A DNA stretch of 18,489 nucleotides from Flavobacteriales bacterium UBA5939 (GTDB taxonomy: Bacteria; Bacteroidota; Bacteroidia; Flavobacteriales; Schleiferiaceae): positions 4,762 through 23,250 of the forward strand of contig DJCX01000035.1 in the NCBI GenBank assembly GCA_002430755.1. The letters are read 5' to 3'. This document shows, piece after piece, positions 6,933 through 13,542 of this stretch. A model generated the notes under the pieces. The model was not told the DNA's origin, ran no database searches, and saw nothing but the letters and a program-made list of their open reading frames with translations. Position numbers and translations under genes: made by a program. Positions within the stretch are counted from its first letter, which is position 1. Each line of letters begins with the position of its first letter.

Positions 6933-8380
6933 AAAAACCGTCTTTACCTGTACAGATCATTATTGGATTAATTCTTGGTATTGCATGGGCGCTTTTAAGC
7001 TCTTCAATGGGTTGGAGCCAATTCACCTTGGATTGGATCGCTCCTTTTGGAACCATATTTATCAACCTACTCAAGCTCATCGCCATTCCCTTGGTTCTCT
7101 TTTCGATCATTGCGGGTATTGGTAACCTGAGTGATACTGCGACCTTAGGTCGTATGGGTGTAAAAACATTAGCACTATACATCGGCTCTACGGTTCTTGC
7201 CGCGTCGATGGGTATGCTCATCGCCAATACGTTTAATCCTGGCAAGCAGACGGCGCAGGAGCAGCTTCAGATCAATCGCGTTGCCTACGAATTATGGGTG
7301 AACGATACAGAAGGGGTAGAATTCTTTGACGATGTGCGCCTACTCTCTGATCCGTCGATGCAAGTCTACATGTCAGAAGCAGAGGCTGCCATGGCAGAGC
7401 AAATGGCAAATGAAGAACTCAACGCCAAGGTGGCCAAGGCCAATGCGGTTCAGAGTGCCAAAAAAGACGGTCCATTGCAGTTCTTCGTGGATATGGTACC
7501 GTCCAACATCTTCCTTTCTTTTAACGACAGCCTTATGCTACAGGTCATCTTCTTTGCCATCTTCTTTGGTATTGTGATGGTGATGTTGCCCAACGCTCAG
7601 ATGGAACCTGTATCCAATCTCATGAATGGATTTTCAGACATCTTCATCAAGATGGTGGATGTAGTAATGAAGGGCGCGCCGTTCTTCGTCTTTGCACTAT
7701 TGGCAGGTAAGCTTGCGGCAATGGCAGGCGATGAGCCGGGCCGATTGGTGGAGATTTTCAAAGCCCTAGGGGCCTACACGGGAGCGACAATCTTGGGTCT
7801 GCTGATCATGATTCTCATTTTCTACCCGGCCATTCTAGCCTACCTGATCAATCGCAAAACCAAGATGGGGTACTGGAAAAGTTGGGGCTACTTCATGCGC
7901 GGTATTCGTCCAGCACAATTGTTGGCTTTCTCAACGTCCTCCACAGCTGCCACGTTGCCTGTGACCATGGATTGTGTACGCGACAACCTTGGTGTGGATG
8001 AGGAAATCGGTTCTTTTGTATTGCCAGTGGGGGCCACCATTAACATGGACGGTACCGCATTGTACCAAACGGTTGCTGTAATTTTTATGGCACAATTCCA
8101 TATGATTGACCTCACGCTCGCGCAACAGGCCACCATCATCTTCACTGCAACGTTGGCATCTATTGGTGCGGCATCAGTTCCTTCGGCAGGGATGATCATG
8201 CTTATTCCTATCCTAGAAAGTGTGGGACTTAACCCGGCTTGGATTGCCATTATCTTCCCAGTAGACCGTATCATAGATATGGTTCGTACGGTATTGAATT
8301 TGACCGGTGATGCATCTGTCAGCACCATTATAGCGTTATCTGAAGACAAACTTACCGTAGTCAATCAAGACGAACTTTAA
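6929..8380 (+). CDS. Dicarboxylate/amino acid:cation symporter (DAACS family)
   Basis: This 483-residue inner-membrane secondary transporter belongs to the family of GltPh, GltP and DctA. The start at 6929 (MKKPSLPVQI) lies in an ATGA overlap with aroC; the frame extends upstream inside aroC but without family resemblance. Conserved elements are hairpin 1 (STSSTAATLP, 335-344), the Na-site motif NMDGT (372-376), hairpin 2 (ASVPSAG, 415-421), and Asp450, Arg453, Thr454 and Asn457 in the last helix. The spacing of these four is that of GltPh Asp394, Arg397, Thr398 and Asn401, and the Arg favours an acidic substrate such as glutamate, aspartate or a C4-dicarboxylate. A charged, non-membrane insertion of about 80 residues (roughly 103-185) follows the third membrane segment, which makes the protein longer than the usual 400-430 residues. 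It overlaps the next gene by 1 nt (TAATG). Confidence 0.93.
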   Translation: MKKPSLPVQIIIGLILGIAWALLSSSMGWSQFTLDWIAPFGTIFINLLKLIAIPLVLFSIIAGIGNLSDTATLGRMGVKTLALYIGSTVLAASMGMLIANTFNPGKQTAQEQLQINRVAYELWVNDTEGVEFFDDVRLLSDPSMQVYMSEAEAAMAEQMANEELNAKVAKANAVQSAKKDGPLQFFVDMVPSNIFLSFNDSLMLQVIFFAIFFGIVMVMLPNAQMEPVSNLMNGFSDIFIKMVDVVMKGAPFFVFALLAGKLAAMAGDEPGRLVEIFKALGAYTGATILGLLIMILIFYPAILAYLINRKTKMGYWKSWGYFMRGIRPAQLLAFSTSSTAATLPVTMDCVRDNLGVDEEIGSFVLPVGATINMDGTALYQTVAVIFMAQFHMIDLTLAQQATIIFTATLASIGAASVPSAGMIMLIPILESVGLNPAWIAIIFPVDRIIDMVRTVLNLTGDASVSTIIALSEDKLTVVNQDEL

Positions 8381-10368
8381 TGCGTAAACTCTTACTAGTA
8401 CTCGCCGTTTTATCGGGTTCCCTGGCACAAGCTCAAATGGGACCGGTAGAATTGGGCACGTATTGTGGTGACGACCACCGCAGTCCTTCGAAGCAAATCC
8501 AGAAAGGCCTTCGCGCCCTGAATCAACGCGACTATCCAAATGCTAGTGTATACATTGGGGCGGCACTGCGCCAGAATGATGAGGACCAGCATGCCCTCTA
8601 TTTGAAGGGCGAGCTTAGTATGCGCACCAAAAAGTTTCATTTGGCCGAAGCACATTGGAAGCAGTTGGTCAAGCGATGCCCGGGCTACAAGCCAGATTTA
8701 CTCTATGCAGTAGGTTCACTCTGCATGGCCTCAGGCAGAAACGACGAGGCCGCTGGATACTTTGAGCAGTGGCTTTTAAGAGACGACCGTGAATATGCCT
8801 TCGATTCGGAGGTAGAAGGATTGTTGGAAGAGATCAATCTAAAAAAGACCTTCCTTGCCAATCCGGTGCCTTATGACCCAAAGCCTGCGCGCAACATCAA
8901 TACACGTTTTGACGAATACCTTGCGGCCCTCACTCCGGACGGTAGTCAAATCTACTTTACGCGACGCAGCAAGAAGCGCAATAAATACGATGGACCAGCA
9001 GCCCCACTGCGAAGTGTTGAGGAATTCAGCATGGCGCGAACCACGAACACAGCTGCAGGTGCCTTCCTTTTTGAAGAGGGTGAGGCACTCACTTCACCAT
9101 TTAATGCTCAGTACAACGAGGGTGGACCTACGATCACTGCTGATAACCGAATGATGGTCTTTACCATTTGTGAGCGCAATGAAAAGACCGGGCAGCAGAA
9201 TTGTGACCTCTACTATACCACATTCTCCTACGGCGTGTGGAACGGCATTCGCCCAGTTCCTAATGTAAACGGTCCCAATAGCTGGGAGAGTCAACCTTCT
9301 ATCTCGCCTAATGGGGATGTGCTCTATTTCACCAGCAATAGAAAGGGCGGCTTTGGCGGCTTGGATCTGTACCGCAGTGAGCGCCAAGGTGATGGTAGCT
9401 GGAGCAGCCCGGAAAACATGGGATCCACTATCAACACCGCGAAGAACGAAAAGAGTCCTTTTATACATCCAGACAGCGAGAGCTTGTACTTCGCGAGCGA
9501 CGGCCATCCAGGTATGGGTGGATATGATCTCTTTAAGAGCACAGATATAGGTGCATCCTGGGGCAAACCCCAAAATCTCGGATATCCTATCAATACTGAG
9601 AAAGACGAGATTGGTTTGATGGTGACTCTTGATGGACAGCAAGCTTACTTCGCTTCGAACAAGATCAATAAGGCCAACGGCTGGGACATCTACTTCTTCG
9701 ACCTTTACGAAGGTGTACAGCCTGAGGAAGTGGTTTTGGTCAAGGGGACATTAACTAAAGACATGTTTGCTTCGGACGATGAAGCCAAAGTGGTGTTGAA
9801 AAACAGTGCCACTGGTAAGAGCACGACATTGCAAGTGGATGAAGAAAGTGGCGAATTCTCAGCAGTAGTAAAGAAGGCAGAGGCGGATGCTTTTGTCATC
9901 AAACTAGATGCAAAGAAGGCGGCGTTTAGTGCTGCTCCGTTGCGTTTAGCGCTGGCTTCGTCGGGTCCTCCGGGCGATGTGAGTCGTATGGAGATTGCCT
10001 TAGAGCAGTCAGATATGGCGGAAGGAGAATCGTACCCCATTCCCAATATTCTCTTTGAAACCAACTCTGATCGCTTGGACGAATTAAGCGAACTGCTTAT
10101 TGCTGAGTTTGCTGAGTTTCTGTCGGACAATTCTCATCTAAAGGTCCAGATTCAGGGACATACAGACAATGTAGGAGATGCTGCCGCAAACCTCAATCTA
10201 AGTACTCGCAGGGCCAAACGAGTCACAGATACTTTATACGGCTATGGCATTGACGCCTCTAGGTTGAGTTCTAAAGGCTACGGTGAAAGTCGTCCAGTGG
10301 CAAGCAATGATACCGAGGAAGGGAGAGCGAAGAACCGTCGGACGGTATTTGTTGTGAAGCAATTGTAG
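8380..10368 (+). CDS. PorE-like envelope protein: TPR, PD40 propeller, CRD-like and OmpA domains
   Basis: This 662-residue protein has a signal peptide (1-19, LAQAQ). TPR-like helices follow at about 36-135. Then come PD40/WD40-like propeller blades at about 175-445, with repeated motifs such as DGSQIYFTRR, GDVLYFTSNRKGGFGGLDLY, ESLYFASDGHPGMGGYDLF and QQAYFASN. A small beta-sandwich resembling a carboxypeptidase regulatory domain lies at about 453-525, and a C-terminal OmpA peptidoglycan-binding domain at about 551-662 (GHTDNVGD, LSTRRAKRV, GYGESRP, NRRTVFVV). The order and size match PorE of Porphyromonas gingivalis, which links the type IX secretion machine to peptidoglycan. Unlike PorE it has no lipobox Cys near the cleavage site. 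Bacteroidota carry several paralogues of this architecture and there is no PorP/SprF neighbour, so a T9SS role is inference. It starts in a TAATG overlap with the symporter. Confidence 0.85.
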   Translation: MRKLLLVLAVLSGSLAQAQMGPVELGTYCGDDHRSPSKQIQKGLRALNQRDYPNASVYIGAALRQNDEDQHALYLKGELSMRTKKFHLAEAHWKQLVKRCPGYKPDLLYAVGSLCMASGRNDEAAGYFEQWLLRDDREYAFDSEVEGLLEEINLKKTFLANPVPYDPKPARNINTRFDEYLAALTPDGSQIYFTRRSKKRNKYDGPAAPLRSVEEFSMARTTNTAAGAFLFEEGEALTSPFNAQYNEGGPTITADNRMMVFTICERNEKTGQQNCDLYYTTFSYGVWNGIRPVPNVNGPNSWESQPSISPNGDVLYFTSNRKGGFGGLDLYRSERQGDGSWSSPENMGSTINTAKNEKSPFIHPDSESLYFASDGHPGMGGYDLFKSTDIGASWGKPQNLGYPINTEKDEIGLMVTLDGQQAYFASNKINKANGWDIYFFDLYEGVQPEEVVLVKGTLTKDMFASDDEAKVVLKNSATGKSTTLQVDEESGEFSAVVKKAEADAFVIKLDAKKAAFSAAPLRLALASSGPPGDVSRMEIALEQSDMAEGESYPIPNILFETNSDRLDELSELLIAEFAEFLSDNSHLKVQIQGHTDNVGDAAANLNLSTRRAKRVTDTLYGYGIDASRLSSKGYGESRPVASNDTEEGRAKNRRTVFVVKQL

Positions 10369-10403
10369 TTCCAAGAACATATATGCCCGAAGTACGGGGC
10401 AAA

Positions 10404-10435
10404 AAAAATCCCGAGCCATCTGGCTCGGGATTTTT
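10404..10435. terminator. Bidirectional rho-independent terminator between the PorE-like gene and rplS
   Basis: A perfect inverted repeat has arms at 10404-10418 and 10421-10435. The GC-rich core is CCCGAGCC/GGCTCGGG, flanked by an A-run on the left and a T-run on the right. It therefore gives a stem followed by U residues on both strands and can end transcription of the PorE-like gene (plus) and rplS (minus). Confidence 0.92.
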
Positions 10436-10454
10436 GTATCTCTTTGGGTGAGAA

Positions 10455-10802
10455 TTAGAAGCGACGCTCTTTGATACGAGCTGCTTTACCTGTACGCTCT
10501 CTTTGGTAGAAGATACGTGCACGACGTACTTTACCGCGCTTGTTCACCTCAATCTTTTCAATCGCTGGAAGGTTTACAGGGAAGATACGCTCTACACCTA
10601 CGTTACCGCTCATCTTGCGAATAGTAAAAGTCTCAGTAGCACCTGAACCTCTACGCTGTAATACTACACCGCGGAAGAACTGAGTACGTGTTTTCTCACC
10701 TTCAGTAATTTGAGTGTAGACAGTGATGGTATCACCGGCACCAAATTCTGGTAAGTCTTTTCTAGAAACGAATTCGTCGTTTACAAACTGAACTAAGTCC
10801 AT
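10455..10802 (-). CDS. rplS: 50S ribosomal protein L19
   Basis: This 115-residue basic protein is the normal length for bL19, which sits at the 30S-50S interface. Family motifs visible are FGAGDTITV, EGEKTRTQFFRGVVLQRRG, TFTIRK, VGVERIFPVN and the C-terminal RRARIFYQRERTGKAARI. In many bacteria rplS is in the rpsP-rimM-trmD operon. Here it stands alone, 103 nt downstream of ndk, with its own perfect TAnnTTTG box and a leader of about 76 nt rich in small hairpins. This suggests separate, possibly autogenous, control. It ends at the shared bidirectional terminator. Confidence 0.97.
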   Translation of the reverse strand: MDLVQFVNDEFVSRKDLPEFGAGDTITVYTQITEGEKTRTQFFRGVVLQRRGSGATETFTIRKMSGNVGVERIFPVNLPAIEKIEVNKRGKVRRARIFYQRERTGKAARIKERRF

Positions 10803-10880
10803 GTTTTAATATAATTTACATTGCTGTGAGCCAACGTTCACATCTCTTGCCAGAGGTTGACACGCAGTCCCTTTCGGGAG
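10803..10880 (-). promoter_or_regulatory. Structured 5' leader of rplS (candidate ribosomal-protein leader)
   Basis: Read on the minus strand, the leader contains three short hairpins in series: UCCC-GAAA-GGGA (10868-10879, GNRA loop), CUCU-GGCA-AGAG (10844-10855), and UGUGA with an 8-nt loop and UCACA (10825-10842). The linker GUCAAC (10856-10861) can pair with GUUGGC (10830-10835) in the loop of the third hairpin, giving a possible pseudoknot. Two start-stop minimal ORFs occur (AUGUGA at 10838-10843 and AUGUAA at 10816-10821). Leaders for L19 autoregulation are known in Firmicutes. Membership of any described family here is not something I can confirm. The fold was worked out by eye. Confidence 0.5.
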
Positions 10881-10882
10881 GG

Positions 10883-10890
10883 CAAAAGTA
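10883..10890 (-). promoter_or_regulatory. -7 box for rplS (TACTTTTG)
   Basis: This is a perfect match to TAnnTTTG on the minus strand. At the usual distance, transcription would begin near 10878, just at the base of the first leader hairpin. Confidence 0.6.
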
Positions 10891-10905
10891 ATTAAAAATT
10901 CTTTT

Positions 10906-11325
10906 TTAGAACTGCTCGCGACCCGCAAAGTGGAAATCACCTTCGATCTGAGCGTTTTCGTCGCTATCAGAACCGTGTACAGCGTTCTCACCAATGCTCT
11001 TAGCGAATCGCGCACGGATAGTTCCTTCTGCAGCTTCCGCTGGGTTCGTAGCACCGATCAACGTGCGGAAATCTTCAACAGCGTTGTCTTTTTCAAGCAC
11101 TGCAGCCACGATAGGACCTGAAGTCATGAATTCAACGAGTTCACCGAAGAATGGACGCTCTGCGTGTACTGCGTAGAATGCTTGTGCATCAGCCGTAGAA
11201 AGTTGCGTTAATTTCATTGCTGAAATGCGGAATCCAGCTTCAGTGATTTGGTTTAGGATTGCACCGATGTGTCCGTCGCGTACTGCATCCGGCTTGATCA
11301 TCGTTAGGGTCTTATTACCTGCCAT
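10906..11325 (-). CDS. ndk: Nucleoside diphosphate kinase
   Basis: This 139-residue enzyme balances NTP pools by moving the gamma phosphate of ATP to NDPs through a phosphohistidine (EC 2.7.4.6). The family N-terminus TLTMIKPDAV and the active-site block NAVHGSDSDENA are intact, with the catalytic His at 117. Length is normal. It is divergent from nrnA, with a perfect -7 box in between, and lies 103 nt upstream of rplS on the same strand. No terminator is visible between ndk and rplS, so some read-through into rplS is possible. Confidence 0.98.
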   Translation of the reverse strand: MAGNKTLTMIKPDAVRDGHIGAILNQITEAGFRISAMKLTQLSTADAQAFYAVHAERPFFGELVEFMTSGPIVAAVLEKDNAVEDFRTLIGATNPAEAAEGTIRARFAKSIGENAVHGSDSDENAQIEGDFHFAGREQF

Positions 11326-11355
11326 TTTATTTGAGTTTTTCTAAAATTTGCGCCG

Positions 11356-11363
11356 CAAAGGTA
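11356..11363 (-). promoter_or_regulatory. -7 box for ndk (TACCTTTG)
   Basis: This is a perfect TAnnTTTG match on the minus strand, 30 nt before the ndk ATG, predicting a leader of about 26 nt. A -33 TTG is not clear. Confidence 0.6.
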
Positions 11364-11374
11364 CACTTTTCTCG

Positions 11375-11382
11375 CACCTTTG
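11375..11382 (+). promoter_or_regulatory. Possible -7 box for nrnA (CACCTTTG)
   Basis: This octamer differs from TAnnTTTG only at the first base. It lies 18 nt before the ATG at 11401. A TTTG at 11347-11350 is 24 nt upstream, near the long end of the usual -33 spacing. Together with the ndk box it makes a compact divergent promoter region. Confidence 0.4.
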
Positions 11383-11400
11383 TACGAGATTGTAACAGTT

Positions 11401-12390
11401 ATGCAAGAAATACGTTTAGACGGTTTTAAAGCCGCGGTCGATTCCGCCAAGAATATTGTCATCACCAACCACACCAACCCTGACGGCGATGCCATGGGCA
11501 GTGCATTGGCACTTAAAAGAGTATTGGAAAAGTTGGGGAAGTCGGTTAGTGTAATTGTTCCAAATCCTTATCCGGAGTTCCTCTGGCATCTATCGGGTAA
11601 CGATAGTGTAATGATCTACAGCGAGGGAAAATTGGCTGCGAATGCAAAGATTGAGGCAGCAGATATGATTTTCCACCTAGACTACAACGCATATAGCAGA
11701 GCGGCAGATATGGAAACTGCTCTTAGAGCGGTAACGGCTACCAAGGTTATGATCGACCACCACCAGCAACCTGAGGATTGGCCAGATTTCATATACAGCG
11801 ATACGGGCATGAGTTCGACGTGTCAAATGATCTATGAGCTGTGTGATAAGATGGAATGGACCGGGCTGCTCGATAAAGAAAGTGCCATTTGCATTTACAC
11901 GGGTATAGTCACAGATACGGGTAGTTTTAAATACAGCGCTACAAGTGCACGCACACACGAGGTGGCTTCAAAACTTTTGGAGTTAGGCGTAGAGCCACAG
12001 CAGCTTCACAATAAAGTATTCGATTCGCAGCCAGTTGCCCGACTTCGGTTGTTAGGGGCCATGTTGGATCAAATGGAAGTAAGTCCTGACGGTAAGAAAG
12101 TCTTACTGTACCTATCGGAAGCACAGTGCAATAAGCTTGGCTATATAAAAGGCATTACAGAAGGATTTGTGAATTATGGGTTGAGCATCAGTGGTTCTCA
12201 ATTGACTATTTTCCTTCGTGAAGAGGATGGCGCCGTGAAATTATCTCTGAGAAGTAAGGGAGATTATGATGTCAATACTTTAGCGCGTGAACACTTCAAC
12301 GGAGGTGGTCACAAGAATGCCGCGGGAGGTAGAATTGTGATGACTATGGAAGAAGCCATTGCGCATTCTAAAACGCACTTGGGATGGTAA
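11401..12390 (+). CDS. nrnA: DHH/DHHA1 phosphoesterase, NrnA-like (nanoRNase / pAp phosphatase)
   Basis: This 329-residue cytoplasmic hydrolase carries the DHH-family metal motifs: TNHTNPDGDA (His24, Asp28, Asp30), Asp94 in FHLDYN, IDHH (119-121) and GIVTDTGSF with Asp172. A C-terminal DHHA1 domain has the substrate-binding motif FNGGGHKNAAGG (299-310). NrnA-type proteins degrade 2-5-mer RNAs and pGpG and dephosphorylate 3'-phosphoadenosine 5'-phosphate. Length is typical. The ATG at 11401 is preferred over a TTG at 11380, because the latter adds seven residues and lies inside the putative promoter box. Its last 7 nt overlap the start of the GldI-like gene. Confidence 0.92.
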   Translation: MQEIRLDGFKAAVDSAKNIVITNHTNPDGDAMGSALALKRVLEKLGKSVSVIVPNPYPEFLWHLSGNDSVMIYSEGKLAANAKIEAADMIFHLDYNAYSRAADMETALRAVTATKVMIDHHQQPEDWPDFIYSDTGMSSTCQMIYELCDKMEWTGLLDKESAICIYTGIVTDTGSFKYSATSARTHEVASKLLELGVEPQQLHNKVFDSQPVARLRLLGAMLDQMEVSPDGKKVLLYLSEAQCNKLGYIKGITEGFVNYGLSISGSQLTIFLREEDGAVKLSLRSKGDYDVNTLAREHFNGGGHKNAAGGRIVMTMEEAIAHSKTHLGW

Positions 12391-12881
12391 AATATGCTAG
12401 CATTGCTTTAGCCCTTGCTTTTTGTGCCTGTGCAGAACGGCCAGCAGTAGAGGGTTCATCCATAGATGTAGATCCTGTTGAACGTCAGAAGATGTATTTG
12501 GCCCAAGAGCGTGCCCAGCTCGAAGCGTACATACAAAGTCACGAGCTTGAAGGCATCGAGCGAAACGGATACGGGATGTATGAATTAAGCATGGCACCAG
12601 GTGAAGGGACTCCAGCGGAATTTGGTGATGCCATTGTGTACAGCGCAACGGTCTACTTGTTAGACGACAGCGGGGTAGGGCAGTATACGGATACGGTGGA
12701 ATTGGGCCGAAGTGAAATGGAAATAGGCCTGCACGAGAGTCTTAAAGGCATGAAAAAAGGGGAAAAGAAACTAGTTCTCATCCCCTCGTTTTTGGCGCGT
12801 GGCTTAGCGGGTGATCTTGATAAAGTCCCTCCGCAGAGTCCTTTGCGTTATGATATTCGTCTTATCCAGGTAGGCCGCTAA
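12384..12881 (+). CDS. GldI-like FKBP-type lipoprotein
   Basis: This 165-residue protein has a lipoprotein signal (MVKYASIALALAFCAC, lipid Cys at 14 or 16), a charged helical stretch (about 30-55) and a C-terminal FKBP-like domain (about 78-163). The FKBP framework is recognisable: FGDAIVYSATVYL, IGLHESLKGMKKGEKK, LVLIPSFLARG and VPPQSPLRYDIRLIQV. The usual active-site Trp of the VIxGW motif is replaced by Leu116, and the FDSS motif is not evident, so PPIase activity is doubtful. The nrnA-FKBP lipoprotein order, as I recall it, is that of gldI in flavobacteria, where GldI is a lipoprotein needed for gliding. Orthology is inferred from order and architecture. It starts inside the nrnA stop region (7-nt overlap) and its end overlaps the convergent gene by 20 bp. 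Confidence 0.75.
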   Translation: MVKYASIALALAFCACAERPAVEGSSIDVDPVERQKMYLAQERAQLEAYIQSHELEGIERNGYGMYELSMAPGEGTPAEFGDAIVYSATVYLLDDSGVGQYTDTVELGRSEMEIGLHESLKGMKKGEKKLVLIPSFLARGLAGDLDKVPPQSPLRYDIRLIQVGR

Positions 12882-13362
12882 TTTGAGCTGCACCCGCTGG
12901 ATGGTTATTCAACATTTCCATCACAACAAAAATGGTCGTGAAGTGGCCGTTATCAGCATCTACACCTTCTAGCTCCATAACAACCTTGCCATTGCTTTTG
13001 GTAAAATGAGCAATCTTCATGTAGTTGTACTCGTCAAGGTAAACCCCTTGTAGCGCACCACCTTCAAAATTTGAGGTGAACTCATCGTAACGGAAGTGTA
13101 CATTGCCGTTCTCTATGTTTTCTTTGGTCAAGTACAACTCACTGTCCTTGAAAGTCAGGTATACGTGGTCGTTTACTGCGACGAGGTCAGTGTTCGCCTC
13201 TGTTTCGTGATCGTACACTTCGTAAGAACTTACCTCAAAGCTTTTACGATCCATTTCAATTTGTGCCGAGCTGTCAGCAATACTTCCTTCCGGTGCTTCA
13301 CAAGAAGTTGTTGCAAAGCCCAATGTTAAAAGGACGGCGGATAACGTAACTAACTTTTTCAT
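12862..13362 (-). CDS. Small lipoprotein of unknown function
   Basis: From the ATG at 13362 this gives 166 residues. An ATG two codons upstream (13368) is equally open but puts an extra Met-Leu before the MKK typical of signal peptides. The N-terminus MKKLVTLSAVLLTLGFATTSC is a signal peptide with a probable lipid Cys21, followed by a disordered acidic segment (EAPEGSIADSSAQ). The rest looks like a small beta-rich domain (DHVYLTFKDSELYLT, YNYMKIAHF, GKVVMELEGV, HFTTIFVVMEML). I do not recognise a family. It converges on the GldI-like gene, overlapping it by 20 bp tail to tail. Upstream lies an AT-rich region shared with the divergent PPIase gene. Confidence 0.75.
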   Translation of the reverse strand: MKKLVTLSAVLLTLGFATTSCEAPEGSIADSSAQIEMDRKSFEVSSYEVYDHETEANTDLVAVNDHVYLTFKDSELYLTKENIENGNVHFRYDEFTSNFEGGALQGVYLDEYNYMKIAHFTKSNGKVVMELEGVDADNGHFTTIFVVMEMLNNHPAGAAQISGLPG

Positions 13363-13387
13363 AAGCATGAATTTTTCGTTGACAGTA

Positions 13388-13395
13388 TAAAGTTA
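13388..13395 (-). promoter_or_regulatory. Possible -7 box for the small lipoprotein gene (TAACTTTA)
   Basis: On the minus strand this matches TAnnTTTG except for the last base. It lies 25 nt before the chosen ATG, in an AT-rich stretch where chance matches are likely. Confidence 0.3.
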
Positions 13396-13463
13396 ACACA
13401 AAATTTACATTAAGAAAAATAAAAGTTTACAAATAGTTAACATTAGAAGGTAAGTGCTTAACA
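13393..13463. repeat. Five TTwACA hexamers in 11-bp helical phase
   Basis: The hexamer TTAACA or TTTACA starts at 13393, 13404, 13426, 13437 and 13458, with steps of 11, 22, 11 and 21 bp. The copies at 13393, 13426 and 13437 are preceded by G, giving GTTwACA. The array lies in the 180-nt divergent intergenic region between the small lipoprotein and the first PPIase gene, upstream of the PPIase promoter box at 13510. Phased direct repeats of this size suit a regulator binding one DNA face, though the region is AT-rich. Confidence 0.4.
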
Positions 13464-13509
13464 TTGAGAATGTCGGACTTCATCGGGTGGCATTTCGGTG
13501 GAGAAGGAT

Positions 13510-13517
13510 TACCTTTG
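13510..13517 (+). promoter_or_regulatory. -7 box for the first PPIase gene (TACCTTTG)
   Basis: This perfect TAnnTTTG match lies 25 nt before the ATG at 13543 and predicts a leader of about 21 nt. It probably drives both PPIase genes, since no terminator separates them. Confidence 0.6.
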
Positions 13518-13542
13518 AGCCCCATTTTAACTCAGATTAAAC

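Noticed and set aside
7888..8364. 158-codon open frame antisense to the symporter
   Set aside because: It is antisense to the conserved transporter core and has no signal, domain or start context of its own.
13493..13517. ATTTCG-N12-TAnnTTTG shared by the PPIase and aroQ promoters as a special promoter class
   Set aside because: Only two instances, and the spacing does not match the known -33 element; it may be chance.
13369..13542. Possible small RNA or CRISPR-like array in the AT-rich intergenic region
   Set aside because: Repeats are only 6-7 bp with no uniform spacers, and there is no terminator hairpin; they fit regulator half-sites better.
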